Source of the DNA: Pseudisothecium myosuroides
Lineage: Eukaryota; Streptophyta; Bryopsida; Hypnales; Lembophyllaceae
Direction of reading: 5' to 3'
Assembly: GCA_951799445.1 (NCBI GenBank)
Contig: OX637297.1
Coordinates: forward strand, 2,108,001 to 2,172,000
Length of the DNA stretch: 64,000 bases
Positions 24,601 through 40,100 of the stretch are shown here, one piece after another. Each line of letters starts with the position of its first letter. Within the stretch, counting starts at the first letter, position 1. Both the position numbers and the translations under genes were made by a program. The notes under the pieces were generated by a model. The model saw nothing but the letters and a program-made list of their open reading frames with translations, searched no databases and was not told the origin of the DNA.

Positions 24601-25193
24601 TGAAAATTGACTGGAAAATTCGTAAATGAAGTAGACCGTTCTGTATAGTTCAAGTAAGAGCCATAATGGCCTGGCGGCTCTGTGCGATGGACCATATTTG
24701 CTGTTCGTTCGCTGAGCAGTGGTGGTCACTTTGCTGATTCGGCTATAGTCGTTTACGCGACTTGCTGGTGCGGTTTAGGGCTCTTGCTGATTGTCGAGGA
24801 TCGCGTGTTCTAAACGATGATCTCTTGGGGATATGAGTGATCGAGGTGAGAGGCAAGTGCTTGATATGGGACTCTAAGAATCGGGACGTTTCCTCCCTTG
24901 CGTTTCGCCTTTTGCGGCATCGGCGAGCCGCCGATTGGAGCCCTTGCATCCCACATTGGAGTGTACTTTCCCTGCTGACGTATATGTGAAATTTTGAATG
25001 TTTCGTCTTGTTGGTTCATGTTTTATCAACATCGTTGGATGCGCAAGGATGAGAAAATTGAACGTTTATTTCTCCTTAATGTTATTTATTACTGAGATAT
25101 TCGTTATTCGTTTTTCCTATCAGTATTGTGCTGAACCTCTGCTTTTTTTTAATGATATTAGGAACCAAAGCACCTTAATCTTGTGAGGCGGCA
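24601..25193 (+). promoter_or_regulatory. probable promoter and 5' leader of the callose synthase gene
   Basis: This stretch lies directly upstream of the callose synthase start codon and is locally richer in GC (24650-24960) than its surroundings. I see no clear TATA box or initiator. The start context is GCGGCAATGGCC, a good plant translation start. An upstream untranslated exon cannot be excluded. Confidence 0.35.
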
Positions 25194-28100
25194 ATGGCCT
25201 CTGGCGGAAGGCTTGAGTCCGGGGCTGCGGACCTGCCCCGACGTTTATCCCGGACGTATACTGCTGGTGGGCTTACAGAGGTTTTTGATAGTGAGGTGGT
25301 ACCGTCTTCACTGGCATCCATTGCTCCAATCCTACGAGTTGCTAATGAGATCGAGGCTGCGAGTGCCAGGGTTGCTTACCTATGTGCGTATGACTCTGAA
25401 TTGATATTTGATGTAGAAGATGCTAGCATTGGTGGATCTCACAACCCCTCGTTACATTCGTTTCATCTGTGAATGTACTTCTGTGAAATAGCAACTACGG
25501 TTTGATTTTTAATTCTAACCTTAAGTTCCAGTTCGAGTTCGAGTTTCCTGGATTAACATGACACTTGATCTTTAATCGTGGCCTATGGCAGGTCGTTGCC
25601 ATGCTTTCGAGAAAGCTCACCGTATTGATCCTACTTCCAGTGGCCGCGGTGTTCGACAATTCAAAACAGCTTTGCTGCAGAGACTCGAGAGGGTCTGTCT
25701 TAGACTAGTCCTGGATCAACCTCGTTTATTGATACTTTTAAGAATATCACGGGAATTGCATTAAAATTGTGAGGGTCCAGGAATGTTAACTCTGTCACCA
25801 TTGTATACTCTGAGGTTCGAGGCTTATTACTTTTGACTCAACATCTAACTACTGCTCCGAGAGACTGTCTTTGGTTACTTGAGGGAAGTATGTCAGATTC
25901 TGATTATCAACTTTTGATATCTATGCACAGGATAGTGAGCCAACCCTTGCATTAAGACATCGACGGAGTGATGCAAGAGAAATTCAAAGCTACTATCAAA
26001 ATTACTACAATGATTATGTGAAGGCTCTCGACGGGGCTGAGCACTCAGACAGGTTTCTGATACAATTCTGATGTTCAGTTTCTGCCAGTTGTACCTGCTA
26101 TGTTCAATTGGGATGATCTTTGGGTTTGTGATTGCTGAAGAAACTGTTTCCTATCTTTCGTCTTTTAAAGTTGTGATTTTGTATGAGTGAGACTCAGATT
26201 GTACACTTTCAGACTGTGATTGATTTTTGCAAGTCTTACATTAGTCGCGACTCAGTGTCTGAGTAAGTTGTAGGTGGATTTAAGTCGCTGGTGTACGTTG
26301 CTTGGTCAACTGGATGTATTCTATATTACAATGTCTAAGGTGAATTTGAAATTTGAGCTTTGAGAACTTTATTTTGTATTGTTTCTGCACAGCGTAGTAG
26401 CGTTCACTTTTTCTAATCGAATGTCCTGGAGCTTATGGTTATTTTTTTACTCTTGAATTTTAAATCTTAAATCTTTATATCTCGTTTATTTGCGGAACCC
26501 GTGACGGAAATGTTCCAGGATAAATCGTACTTAGTACACCTCAAAACAACAGCTTTGAATCCCTCAACCGTGTCCGAAGATGGCAATCATAACTGCATGA
26601 CATGCTGTAGATATGAAGAATGGAATATATGATTAAAAATCGATTTGAAATTTTTCCCAATGTTTTATGTGGTTTCAGACCGTGTTTCTCATCTTCAATC
26701 TCTGATACCTGGAAATTTACATTTTTCATTTTTGGAGTTGACAGAATTTTGAGTGCCACAAGTTTGCTGTTCATTGTAGTTGCTATATTTTAATATGAGC
26801 CTCAGGCATTTCTCCAAGTCTGGAAGTCAACGCGTGGAACCTTTGTGTTTCTGCAGGGCGCAACTAGCAAGAGCTTATCAAACAGCAGCTGTGCTTTTCG
26901 AGGTCTTGAAGGCGGTGAATCGTGATAAGGCTGAAGAACCACCACCTGAGGTTTTTTTATTCCCTGACGCTTGTTTACTCCTGAAGTTTGGATTGTGAAG
27001 CATTATCTTTGAGCCCAGGTTTTCTACTTGCATATACTCTTTTCGACGAGTTAGGAAACGTCAAATTTCCAACCGCATGAATTGATGTATTCTTGTACTT
27101 ACTACTTGGATGTGCTCGGAGTTGTTAGTTATTCCTTCTGGGATTGTGATGTCTTCGCAGATTATTGCAGCAGCAGCAGATGTGGAGCAGAAGAAGGAAA
27201 TATACGTTCCTTACAATATTCTTCCTCTTGATGCCGCAGGTGCCTCACAGGCTATCATGCAACTTGATGAGGTATATATCTCGTATTGTGCACATCGCTC
27301 TTTTTGGTGCATCGACTGCCCTTGCAGAGTGTTGCAGACTGCGCAAATCAAAGCTTTAATACCTGTGACTATTTCAGGTTAGGGCTGCGGTGGAAGCTCT
27401 ACGAAATGTACGTGGATTGCCGTGGCTAACTGAGAAAGAACCTCACTCAAGAGCAGCGGATCTTGATTGCCTTGACTGGCTGCAGGATATGTTCGGATTT
27501 CAGGTTGGGATACCTTCTTGAGTTTGAGCTGTTGGTATTGTTGCAGATCAAGGTCTGTTGACTGCACTTTAAGATTTTCCAGGTAGTTATGTTTGTAGTA
27601 TTCAGGTTATATTTGATCTCAGTTGGCGCTGGTCATTTTTGTGGAATATACTTGTTTGTTGTCAGTCTAAACTTCTGTGAAATCATGTTGAAGGCTACGT
27701 TGATATTTTTTTTGGGCCACTGGTCGTTTTCTTCCTTAAGTTCATGAACAGTGAATTTGTTTTGAAAATATTCTGAGCTTACCTCTGGGATGCGGTGCTG
27801 TCATCCAAGAGCCATGTAAAGGCTGTCTTCACCGCTATTCAAAGAGAATAATGGAGCTTATTTCTGTTTTCTCATCTCAGTTGGCATGAGCATTGCTGTT
27901 TAAACGATGGCTTAGTTAGTTGTCAGCAATTTAGGGATAAAATTCCTTCACTTGAGTGCTTTCCTTATTTCATCTGGCATATAGGCGTGGATGTCACTCT
28001 ATGGTAATCATTTTCAGCTGTTATTGCCATACTAGGAATCATGGACATCGTGAGGGTATTCAGATCCTCAAGTTATAGAGTATAGTCTACAGGCCTTCTA

Positions 28101-31100
28101 ATGGACCTGAATTTATCCTTTTTGCGTGTGCAGAAAGATAATGTGGCTAATCAACGAGAGCATCTGATTCTAATGCTTGCAAATGTGCACATTCGTTTAC
28201 TGCCACGCCCCGAACCAATGCACAAGGTTTCTCCTTCGTTATAATTTGCATTCGGAATTTTTGCACCTGTCGTGTGGCATTTGACATTTGAATGTTCAGT
28301 GTGAAGTAGCAGTGCATCATTGCTGCCTTCATTGAAATACATTGGCTTGCTGTAAATTGATTTACTGTCCTTTTGCAGCTTGATGATCGAGCTCTTAATG
28401 CAGTGATGAACAAATTATTCAAAAATTATAAAAGCTGGTGCAAGTTTCTTGGTCGAAAGAATAATCTCTGGTAATTCTATTTCTGTTTCACTGTTTTCTT
28501 TTTCAAGCTGGACACCCATGTTTTGGCAATACCCAAATTGGTTCTGCCCTCACGCTAAACAATGATATTTTTTCAATTTGCGGAAGGAATTTGAGAGGGT
28601 ACTATCAAGTTGGGTTGAACTAAATGCAAAGATCGGAAATACCAATATCTCTGCTCGTATACTGTGAATTTGGTTGCGTTTGTTTTCAGATGTATTTTGG
28701 GACAGTAGATATAACTAGAGTATTAACATTTTCTATGTGTTTTGCAGGTTGCCGCAGATTCATCAAGAAGTACGACAGCGCAAAATATTATACATGGGGC
28801 TCTACCTTCTTGTATGGGGAGAAGCTGCAAATCTTCGATTCATGCCAGAATGTCTTTGTTATATATATCACCATGTAAGTTTGTATTTTTGATGGAATGT
28901 GACAATCGAATTGTATATTTAGAACTGAATATTTGAGGTTACAGTGTTTCTTTTTGTGCATTTGAGTATATCGATTATGCTCGTACATGCTCTTTCAGGT
29001 TTAGAGAGTTTAAGTTTCTAAACTGAAACAGAATGCAATGTCCGTTTGGGGAGGCTGAATCTCGTTTATGAGTGATGCTATACCTCTGACTGCTTTACGT
29101 CTGGTTGACTCACTGAATCCGAAGAGAAATGATCGCTTGGTCTAGTTGCAAAAATTAGATGCAAAATTGTATTTTCATACATGATCTACTGCGTTTGGTG
29201 CCCTACTTTCGTTTAGTCCTGCGATTGAGGTTCATCGGATCACTGTTGCAGATGGCATCTGAACTGCATGGAATGCTTGCGGGAAATGTGAGTATGGTGA
29301 CTGGCGACAATATGAAACCAGCCTATGGTGGAGAAGACGAGTCGTTCTTGACTTTTATCGTTACTCCTATCTATAATGTCATCTCTAGGGTAGGTATCTA
29401 TTGACTGACTATAAGCATGGAAAGCTTCGGTTTGATACTGTGCTGTGATTCATCTAGTCGTCGCTTTCTTAACTGAGCCTGGGTTTTTTGTCAACGTCAG
29501 TAGATCCGGAGACCTTGCTGGCACCTTTAATTAGTCTGCTGTGCTTGTAATTCAGGAGACTTTAAAAAATAGAAACGGAACTGCGCCTCACTCAGCATGG
29601 CGCAACTATGACGACCTAAACGAGTACTTCTGGTGAATCTGAATAAACTGTTCGCTATTGTGAAGATGATGTGGATTAGTTCTTGTCAACGAAAATATTG
29701 GTACAGATAATTCTCATGTGACTAAATGCTTGTACTTTTTCCTTTCAGGCAGGGGGACTGCTTTCGGATGGGTTGGCCAATGAGACCTGATGCTGATTTT
29801 TTTGTTCCAGCCAAAACATCAAGCTCGGTACGGAACAGTTCTTTCTTGTTTTGGACTTCTTGATATTCCATGACGACATTTTGCTTGCTAACGTCGTCAG
29901 AGTTTGTCCTGCTTCTGCTCATCCCCCCCGTTTTTTTAATGTTGCTTCTGTTTTATTCCGTGAGAGGGTTGAAGGCCTCTCATCGAGCTTGTTTTTTGGT
30001 CAAACCTCGTTGAATCGGAGTGTGCGATGGACCATTATTGTTGCCGTCAGTTATTTTACATTTCATCAGAGTTGCTAACCAGAAATTTTCAACAGTTTCT
30101 TGATTACATTGGTGTGCTCTCGCTGCCGAAGTTTAACTGTGATGTCCTTGTGTGCATTATTGAGAGTTCTTGCGTACGTTATATGTGAGCTGATTGTCTC
30201 ACAATCTGACTTCGAAACATTATTGCAGACAAACGATGTTCATGGAAAAGATTATCAATCATCAAGCAAATCCTTTTTTGTCGAGATAAGATCATTTTGG
30301 CACCTCTTCCGAAGTTTTGATCGCTTGTGGGCGTTCTACATCCTCGGCCTCCAGGTGCCTGTCCTTATTCCTTTGAACTATTGAATGTGAATCGGGCTAT
30401 TTTATTGCCTCTTAAGTATTAAATACGAAATTCAAAGCGCTCTGGTAAATCGGATTTTGATCTTTTTGGAATGTTTTCCTTTCACTTCTCGCTGCCGAGT
30501 TTAGTCGTATATTTATTTTCTTTCTGATTCGGCAGGCCATGATAGTTCTTGCGTGGAATGTTGGACCAAACCTTCAAAATGCATTTACTGGGGCAGTTAT
30601 CAAGCAAATCCTGAGCATTTTCATCACTGCGTCCATTCTTCGCCTTATTCAAGGCAAGCTGTATTTCATTCAGACATGGCCTCAATTCTTATCAACGACA
30701 CATAAGTTTCTCTAAGTTAGGGTCTGAGAATTATTTACATAAAACTTTTCGTGTTGTCAATTTTTCAAACTTATAACAACGTTTTTTACTTTGTACTGTT
30801 TATGTTATGCAGCATTCTTGGACATCGTCTTTTGCTACCATGCTTTCCGCAGTATAAAGTTGTTGGGAGTGCTTCGACTTGTTTTGAAACTGCTTACCTC
30901 AGCAGCGTGGGTCATAGTCTTGACTATCAGTTATGCCCGTACTTGGGTTAATCCCCAAGGTTTGATTGGCGAAATTCAAAAGTGGCTTGGAAAGAGTTTG
31001 GAAAGTGCCTACCTATACGTTGCTGCAGTCGTGGTGTACTTGATACCAAATTTCATTGGTGCTTTTTTCTTTCTTTTCCCTATGATACGGAGGTGGATAG

Positions 31101-34100
31101 AGAGTTCCAACTGGACTGTGGTTCGTGTCTTACTATGGTGGTCACAGGTGCAGCATCCTTCTCCAAGTTTGGCGTTTTCTCTTGTTTGTTCTTTTAAAGT
31201 TTCAAGCGATTTCGTTCGTTAACTCCATTTACTTGGTGCTTCTATCATGCCATCTTTGAGATTTAGGAGTTTGTTGTGACCGTGTGGTTTATTGATTGAC
31301 CACAGCCACGTCTATACATTGGGCGAGGAATGCATGAGAGCCAAATTGCTCTACTTGGGTAAGGCGCTTGATTTGTTGGTAGGTCTTTATTATTCTTATC
31401 CCCTAGGCGCTCCGACGACCATATTCTGGATGACAAACCGAGTAATGGTTGAATCTTTAAAAACAGCCTTTCGTAATGGCCAAATTGATGAAATTGAGGT
31501 AAATAATACATTCATACAGAGATATAGTAAAATTTTGCAAAAATATTAAAAGAATTTGGGCGTTAATGGGTTTAAATGGACTGTGATCTCAGTGTGCTAA
31601 AACTTGTCTGGGTTTCCATTATTATCTGGATTAAATACTAATTACAAGGAAATACTCTTTTCTTCTGTAACAGTTTACACCCTCATAAGAGCTGTTATAG
31701 TATTACTTGTGCATGTTATGTAGTGACGTCGACGAAATCATGTTACGTGGCTTAATTCTTCTTTTATTTCGTGATGAGTTCTGTTGTGGTTGCTGTTTAT
31801 TCTGCGCTGAGCATACAGGAGTTCGTCGAATGTGCGTTGCAGGTTGTATGGTTATTTTTGACTCATGGGTGTCAACTACAGATTATTATTTTTAGAGTCG
31901 GAACTGATATTTTTTTGTTCATGTTTACTTTATCAGATATACTTTCTTCTGGGTTCTACTGATTGCCAGCAAGTTTGCTTTTAGTTACTTTATCCAGGTA
32001 CTTTTTTCTCTATCTCTTTATCCGTGTTCTTCAATCGGGTTTTCACACCGGTCCCACATCTGTGCATGTATAGCTCGCTGTAGGGTTTGAGTTACATCTA
32101 AATTTAAGTCTTTAGCTCTCGACTTTGCCCGACTCTATTCAAACGTAGGAAAGTATCTGTTGATTGGTTTCGGTAGACTCCTGATTCGATACTACAGGTC
32201 TTTTCTTGCTCTGGCGACTTTGCATATACATGTAGTACCCTGCGTTGTTGATCCCGTTTGTTCGTGTGGTGGTGATGTGCAATTATGCAGATCGAGCCTC
32301 TTGTAGCTCCAACCAAAGCAATCATGCAGCAGAGTTCAGTCATATATACATGGCACGAATTTTTTCCAAATGGTACTGTGCGACTCTAGCAATTGTTACG
32401 ATATCTTATGATTTGGATGGATGTTGATGAGCTATGAGCATGAGCTAACTACTTTAAAATTGGTTTAAATGTAGCCCGTCATAATCCAGGAGCACTCATC
32501 TCTCTCTGGGCTCCGGTAATTATGGTAAGAAATTCCGTGCTGAGTTTTTTCAGTTGATTTATGAATGTCGCGAGTGAGTGGCATGTTTATTATAGCTAGG
32601 TGATTTCGTTTCTTTAGCTGATGCTATGATGAGCTTTCAGGTGTATTTTATGGACTCTCAAATTTGGTATGCTGTTTTTTCAACTATATTTGGTGGAATT
32701 TCGGGCTCATTTCGTCGACTTGGTGAGGTATGGCGTCGTTTTTCTTGTAACAATGGCTTCCACTAGTTTTTTGGTTGATTTACAATCTCACCACGGTAGC
32801 TAGTGGGGATTGATATTCATGTACTGCACATTCGGGCTTCTTACCTGTTTTGTAATTTCAATTACAATTATTTCTCTGAGTAAGTTTTTGTGTGATTATC
32901 ATCTTTGTGGCTGTTGGTGGACTCTCTCTTAGATCCGGACTTTAGGTATGCTACGCTCTCGTTTCAGTTCACTACCCGGAGCTTTCAATGAAAGTCTAGT
33001 TCCAGATGATGGGAAACGGGCTCGCAAGGGGTTTTCATTTTCTAGGGACTTCGAAAAGGTGATTTTTTTGTCGAGTTTCCTCTCCCTAATTGATATAATG
33101 TAAGGCTGATCTGTGTCTCGATGTTTTGAGGTTCTTAATGGTTAATGGGTTCTCTTTCATGAATGATTTACTCTCCCGCATTCTTCTTCCCCTGGTTAGT
33201 TTTCTTGTCTTGTTTCTCCAACTGTTGTATTATCACCTTCTTTGCAGATTTCTCCTTCGAAAGACAGATTAAAAGCAGCTAGGTTTTCTCAGCTTTGGAA
33301 TGAAGTCATAACAAGCTTTCGCCAGGAAGACCTCATTAGTGATAAGTAAGGGTAATTTCAGCGAGGGCTCGAATCTTTGTTAATTTATTTGATTTGCAGT
33401 CTTGGATCAGACTATTTGTTTGGAATCGTTTTCAGCCTTAAACTAATGTATTCTCGAGAGTTTTAGAATGCTATTTTTTTTATTTAATGAAAAGTTTATC
33501 TGGCATGATAGTTCTTTTCACCCTTGAATGTGCCACTGGATTATGCGATCGTGGGCATAGCATCATAATTTACTAAGGATTATTGGGATTCGCTTGGGTA
33601 GCGCTTACGAGTCATGCCTATATGTTAGGTGTTGCACCATCCAGATGCAGCAAGACTCCTGAATTCTGGTTTGCAATCTGTTTCAGAGAGAGAGATTTGA
33701 TGCTTGTGCCGTACTCCTCAGATCCTCACCTTAAATTGGTGCAATGGCCACCTTTTCTACTTGCCAGTAAGGTAAGTCCTTGTTTCTGTAAGACTATCAA
33801 GTATGAAAGGAAATTGGAGGCACCCTGGTATATATTGCGAATGCTGTTTGTGAAATAATTAGTGGTTTGTAACGTATATCGGTTACAGAATTTTGCCTCA
33901 TTATGTACTTTTAAACATCCACCCATGATTGCTACAGCTGGTAATAATGTGCGATCTCGGGAGTAGTCTGTGTTCCAAATATTATGGGTGGTTCGCATGA
34001 ACACATGAGATAATGATGATCTTCTTATTCTATTTCTATCCTGCAGTAATGGTCTTTGCACTTTTCTTTCTCGTTTGAAATGTGCTTAAAAATCAAAAAT

Positions 34101-37100
34101 TTAATTACTTGATTAGGAACACAATTACAGTATCCCCATCATTCTAGGTTGGCGAGATTTTCTTGGTACCTGTTTAACATTATTGAGACTTTAAATTCAT
34201 GCAGGTACCTATCGCCCTGCAAATGGCAAAGCAGGCAGCTGAGACTGGTAGAGCGGCTGATCTGCTGAGAAAAATCAAGATTGATGAGTATATGAAGTGT
34301 GCTGTCACTGAATGCTATGAATCTCTTAAGCGAGTGTTAAAGAGATTCATCGTTGGTGAAGTTGAGATAAGGTTAGGTTTGACGTTGGATCTTCTAGCAC
34401 CTTTCCTTTGTTATATAGTAGGAAATTTTCTCGCACGGATTTCGTAAAAATAAAAGTTATGAAAAGAATCGCATCCTCTTCCAGTGATTTACTAATATAC
34501 ATTTTCTGTATGAATGTAGGGTTATTGATGGACTTTTTGATGAGGTGGATGTGAATGTGGAGAAGGAAACACTGCTTGATAATTTTAAGCTCGGAGAATT
34601 ACCAGTATTGAGTGCAAAGTTCATCGAACTCCTTGAGCTACTAGTAGGATCTTTGCACACTACTTCCCTACGCGGATTGCCCCTAAAATGTTCAGTTTTT
34701 TACGATTTAAGAGACGTTTTCATGTTATGTCTCTGAGGAACACTTGCGTTATGCAGGAAAAAAATCACGCTGGTCAAGAGGCCATTGATAGTGCGCGTGA
34801 TCATGCTGTTCTCAAACTCCAAGATATGTACGAAGTAGTTACTCGTGATATGATGAGTGACTCAATGAGGTAATTTCCAGCGTGTAATCATGCTTTCTGT
34901 GTATACCCTAGTGTGGCTGCTAGTGTTTGAATAATGACCGACTTTCAAGTCAAATTTTTTAATGAAACTCTGTATGTTCCTAATTTAAAATGTAATAGTG
35001 ATGTGAAAATGTAAGGAATTTTGTGAATTTTCCACAAATTTTAAACACTAAAATTTTTATGTTACAGTGGAGTTATCCTTAAAGCCATGAAATGCCACGC
35101 TCCATATGGACCCATGTTCAATTGTTGTAGATTACATTTCTTATTTTAGATTGTATTGGAATACTTTCAACTTGTAATTTTCTTAAGAATGACAAGGCAT
35201 GATGGCATGCAATCTTATTAACTTGTCTTCTTTAAATTGAGGTTTGGGTCTCCAAGTTACAAAGTAGGATCAAAAGATTTCTAGCACCACTTCATATTCA
35301 GAAAGTTTGATTCTCCCTTCGTGGCTTGGAGTTGCTGAGGTGGAGACTTAAACCTTATTTAGGAAGAAGACAGCTCAATGTGATAGATTGCACGCAACCG
35401 TACCTCGTCATTCCAAAAAAATTCAAGCTGAATAAGTTTTCATATCTTTTTTATATAAAATTCGAAGCAAATGGAGGATCATCTCAATTGTATCGAGATT
35501 ACTTCGGATTACATCAATGCATATTGTTTTTGAATATGCTCAGAGATAGCTGGGATTCTGGCCTTGGAGCTTTAGCTGGTGGGCAGGGAAGGAAGTCCGA
35601 ACTGTTTTCGGCGAAAGGAGATGAACCTGCCAAAGTGGTATTTCCTCTCTCGCGCAATGAGGCATGGATTGAGCAGGTTTGTTCAATGTCACGCCTTCTG
35701 ATCTAGGGTGCTTTCAGTTTCCACGTGTTCATATTTCTGAATTATAAGTATTTATTTGATTTTTTTTAATGATATGGTTTTAATGATTTCTTGCTGAATT
35801 ACTTTCCCGATTACAGATTAAGCGACTTCACCTACTTCTGACAGAGAGGGAATCTGCCATGGATGTTCCTGAGAACTTAGAAGCTCGACGACGTATTGCT
35901 TTTTTCACTAACTCTTTATTCATGAACATGCCTCATGCACCCCGAGTACGAAACATGCTTTCTTTCAGGTAGTGGATGGTTCCTGAAGTGTAGGAGTCGG
36001 TCTTTGATTTCAAATAGGTTGGAAAGGTATACCTTATCAGCTTCAGGGCATTATAATATGGCCGCCTTAGCGTCCGAGAGATTCTCTGAATTTATGTGTG
36101 AAATAGACAACACTCCGTACTCGAGTGCATTTTCTTATCGTTTTTTGCTTTGCGTAGTATTAGGATATGTTCGATCTAATTTTAAATTGCCTAATGGTCT
36201 TGCTGTTGACATTCCAGTGTTTTGACTCCCTACTTCAAGGAGGATGTCGTGTACTCAAAGGAGAACTTGATGAAAGAAAATGAAGACGGAATATCTGTTT
36301 TGTTTTATTTGCAAAAGATCTATCCAGGTGCGTGATGATCTTCTTAGTATTGCTTCCTTATTCCACAGTAACTGTTTTATGTAATCGAATCGCTGCAATT
36401 CTTCATCATCACGTCGTTTTGGTATTTTCTACTATTTTCAAGGTTGCGTTGATGAAGAGCGCCTACTACTTAGTTGCTTTCGCATAAGCCAATTCAGATT
36501 CGAAAGGGGATCTTATGGATAAAATTTTATTCTTTGAGTAATTCGACAGATGAGTGGAGTAACTTCTTGCAACGGATCGGCCTCGAGACTTCTGAGGATC
36601 CTGAGGCTCAAATATTTGGCTGCAGTGACTTGGAAGACAAGCTTCGCGAGTGGGCTTCATTCCGGGGGCAGACCCTTTCACGTACAGGTGCACACACAAC
36701 ACTGTGTCCTGGTTTGACAAGTTGCACTCTGGTTAGATTAGTCGCTAATGCGAACCCCAGCTATATACGGCTTTATTTCTATTACAACTCTCGTCTTTAT
36801 TATTAAATTTTAATAAATTTATGACGCTTGCTGTTTATTCAGTGCGTGGCATGATGTACTACCGACGAGCTCTGGAGCTGCAGGCATTTTTGGACATGGC
36901 AACAGAGGATGGTAACGAGAGTGAAATAGTTTCCTCTTTTTGACCATTTATGTTTTGTGTCCCGTCTCAGTTGGGTGATTATGGTAAAGGTGCTCTGAAC
37001 TAGCCCGGAATTTACGTGTTGTAGGACCCTCCCTGTAAAATGAAAGAGAGTATAGTTATCTAGTTACCATGTGTATTCCAACGATGTGGTTGCCTGACTC

Positions 37101-40100
37101 CCTTGGGTCATGTAACGGCCATCTTCCTGTATTCTTGGGTCTTCAAGTGATATGGGGACCAATGCTTCCTGGTAAACGGTGTTCTTTACGCGCAGAGCTG
37201 GTGGATGGCTACAAGGTCTTGACTGATGCTACTCCTGAACAAAAGAAAAGTCAGCGTTCCACATGGTCACAACTTCAGGCTATTGCTGATATGAAGTTCA
37301 CTTATGTTGCCGCATGCCAAATGTATGGTGAACAGAAACGTCAAGGTCACCACAGTGCAACCGAGATTTTGAAACTGATGCTCAAGTACTTTTTCGTCCT
37401 TACATCTTGTCTAGTGATTTCTGTACCATTTAAAAAGTTTGGTCAGCACTTAAAACTTGTCCGAAACTAAGCTCTGATTTCCGCACTCTGGAGTTGTTCT
37501 TTGTTAGTTGCTGGTTTATACATTTAGAGATAAATTGACTACGAGTTCTCGTTCCAGCAATCTATCACTTCGTGTGGCATACATTGACGAGGTGGAGGAA
37601 CGACCGAACGAGAAACCCAGGAAGGTATATTACTCTGTTCTGGTTAAAGCTATTAATGGACTCGATCAAGAGATTTATCGAATTAAGTTGCCCGGTATTG
37701 TGAGACTTGGAGAAGGCAAACCTGAGAACCAGAACCATGCTGTTATATTTACTCGTGGTGAAGGTCTGCAAACAATTGATATGAATCAGGTTTGAATTTT
37801 TTTTCCAGATTGTATTCCGCTCTTCGACATGTTTGAATGTCCTTCAATTGTGAACTCACTTATAATATTTTATTTGATAACCACATTGAAAGAATAATAT
37901 GAGCATTCCTGATTCCTTTTAAACTCGTCTTTTATCTTCGACTGTCACCCGACCTGACTTGTATATTAAATACATCTCACAGGATAATTATCTCGAAGAA
38001 GCTTTCAAAATGCGCAATCTTCTCCAGGAATTCCATGAACCTCATGGTGTTCGCCCGCCTACAATTCTAGGTGTTCGTGAACATATCTTTACTGGCAGGT
38101 ACGGTGGCTTTGTAGTTTGAGTAATATCTTTAGTTGTGGGGACGTTTGATCTTAGTCTCTAATTGTTGACCTTTCATGCCTTTGCAAATTCTGCCTGAAT
38201 GACCTTGAATACAGCCTGTCCGAGTCTTCGTGAATATTCAGAGGCTACTGTTATAGTACAAACCAAAGCCTTCTTAATTGTGAGTGTTCTATTTACTTTC
38301 CTTCCAGAGGTGTAGATTTGGGGTACAATAAAGATCCACTGACGATGGCAGAAGCTTGATAAGTAGCTCTTGCTAACATGTAACAATCTAAGTTCGTCCT
38401 TCGGAAAAGTGCAGTGTTTCTTCTCTTGCATGGTTTATGTCAAATCAGGAAACAAGTTTTGTCACTATTGGGCAACGTGTACTTGCCAGCCCACTCAAGT
38501 AAGTTTCTGTTTGCTTGGTTAATTTTTCTTCGAAGTCAATTTTTTGTGGCCGTTTCCTCCAGTGAACTGTTTTCATGTATCGGTGATCTGGAGTCTTCGA
38601 TGTCATGTTTGTCAAGCTTTGATAGAATTGATACAAATTCAGATTTTAGCCTACACTGATGTGTTTGGAATTAACGTCTAAATTGTCTCGTTCAGGGTCC
38701 GGTTTCATTATGGGCATCCTGATGTATTTGATAGGCTCTTTCACATAACAAGGGGGGGAATGAGCAAGGCCTCTCTTGTGATCAACTTGAGTGAAGATAT
38801 CTTTGCAGGTTATATTCGGAACCTGTGGTGTGCACTGTCAAACTCCACTTTGCTTCACCAAACCTTGTCAGTTGCTTTACTGCTGTATTTTGCTGTTCCG
38901 AACAACACAAGTCGATCATACAGTTCAACGGTTCTGCTGGAACTGAGCTTTCAATAGTTTGCATTTCACAAATTGCTTAGTACGGAATTCCATTTGTTTT
39001 GCGTTTTGTGAGGCAGTTTTCTCTTCTGCAGGTTTTAATTCCATTTTACGCCGTGGAAATGTGACTCATCATGAATATATCCAAGTTGGCAAAGGGCGAG
39101 ATGTGGGTTTGAACCAGATTTCATTATTTGAGGCTAAAATTGCTTGTGGAAATGGCGAGCAAGCTCTTAGCAGGGATATCTATCGTTTGGGGCATCGATT
39201 TGATTTCTTTCGTATGCTGTCATGCTATTTTACTACTGTTGGATATTACTTGAGCACCATGGTGATAATTCGAACTTCAACTGCTCTTGCTAGAGTTAAC
39301 TCTTGTTTTGTTACTAAAATGCGACTGCCAGGTCATAATGTTTTCTCTTTGCTGTCAGTCAGTCGTTATTTTCCTCTTATTTAGTTCTCTTATTGTAGTA
39401 TACGCAGATTAAAGGTTGCATAATTTTGTAAGTCGCGTATCATAGGAATGAAACGCGCGTGGAGAGTGTCAATTCTATACTATTCGTATTTTTTCTTGGT
39501 TTAACACTCATTCCCCGTTGTCTAATATCTGGTATGTTTTTTCGCCCAGATTGTGGTGCTTACGGTTTACGTCTTCCTATATGGCCGAATCTATCTTGCT
39601 CTTAGTGGAGTGGACGACTCACTAGTCCATTCTGCAAACAATAAAGCCCTTACTGCTGCATTGGCTTCTCAGGCCCTTGTACAGCTTGGGCTTCTTATGG
39701 CCCTACCTATGGTGATGGAAATTGGTCTCGAAAGGGGATTTCGCACTGCATTGAGTGACTTTCTTACGATGCAACTCCAGCTGGCATCTGTTTTTTTCAC
39801 ATTCTCTCTGGGAACGAAAACTCACTACTTCGGCCGTACAATTCTGCATGGTGGTGCAAAGTACCGAGCAACTGGTCGCGGATTTGTTGTCAGGCATGAG
39901 CGATTTGCTGATAACTACAGACTATATTCCAGATCTCATTTCACGAAAGCAATTGAGCTTTTTCTGCTCCTTATTGTTTACACTCTTTATGTGTCGAGAT
40001 CTGCAAAAGGTGCTGTAACTTATATACTGATCACTTTTTCTATGTGGTTCCTAGTTGCAAGTTGGCTATTTGCACCATTCCTATTCAACCCCTCAGGATT

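Noticed and set aside
35326..35706. 126-codon ORF starting before exon 27 of the callose synthase gene
   Set aside because: Its first ~70 codons are intron read-through; the true exon begins at 35544 after CAG.
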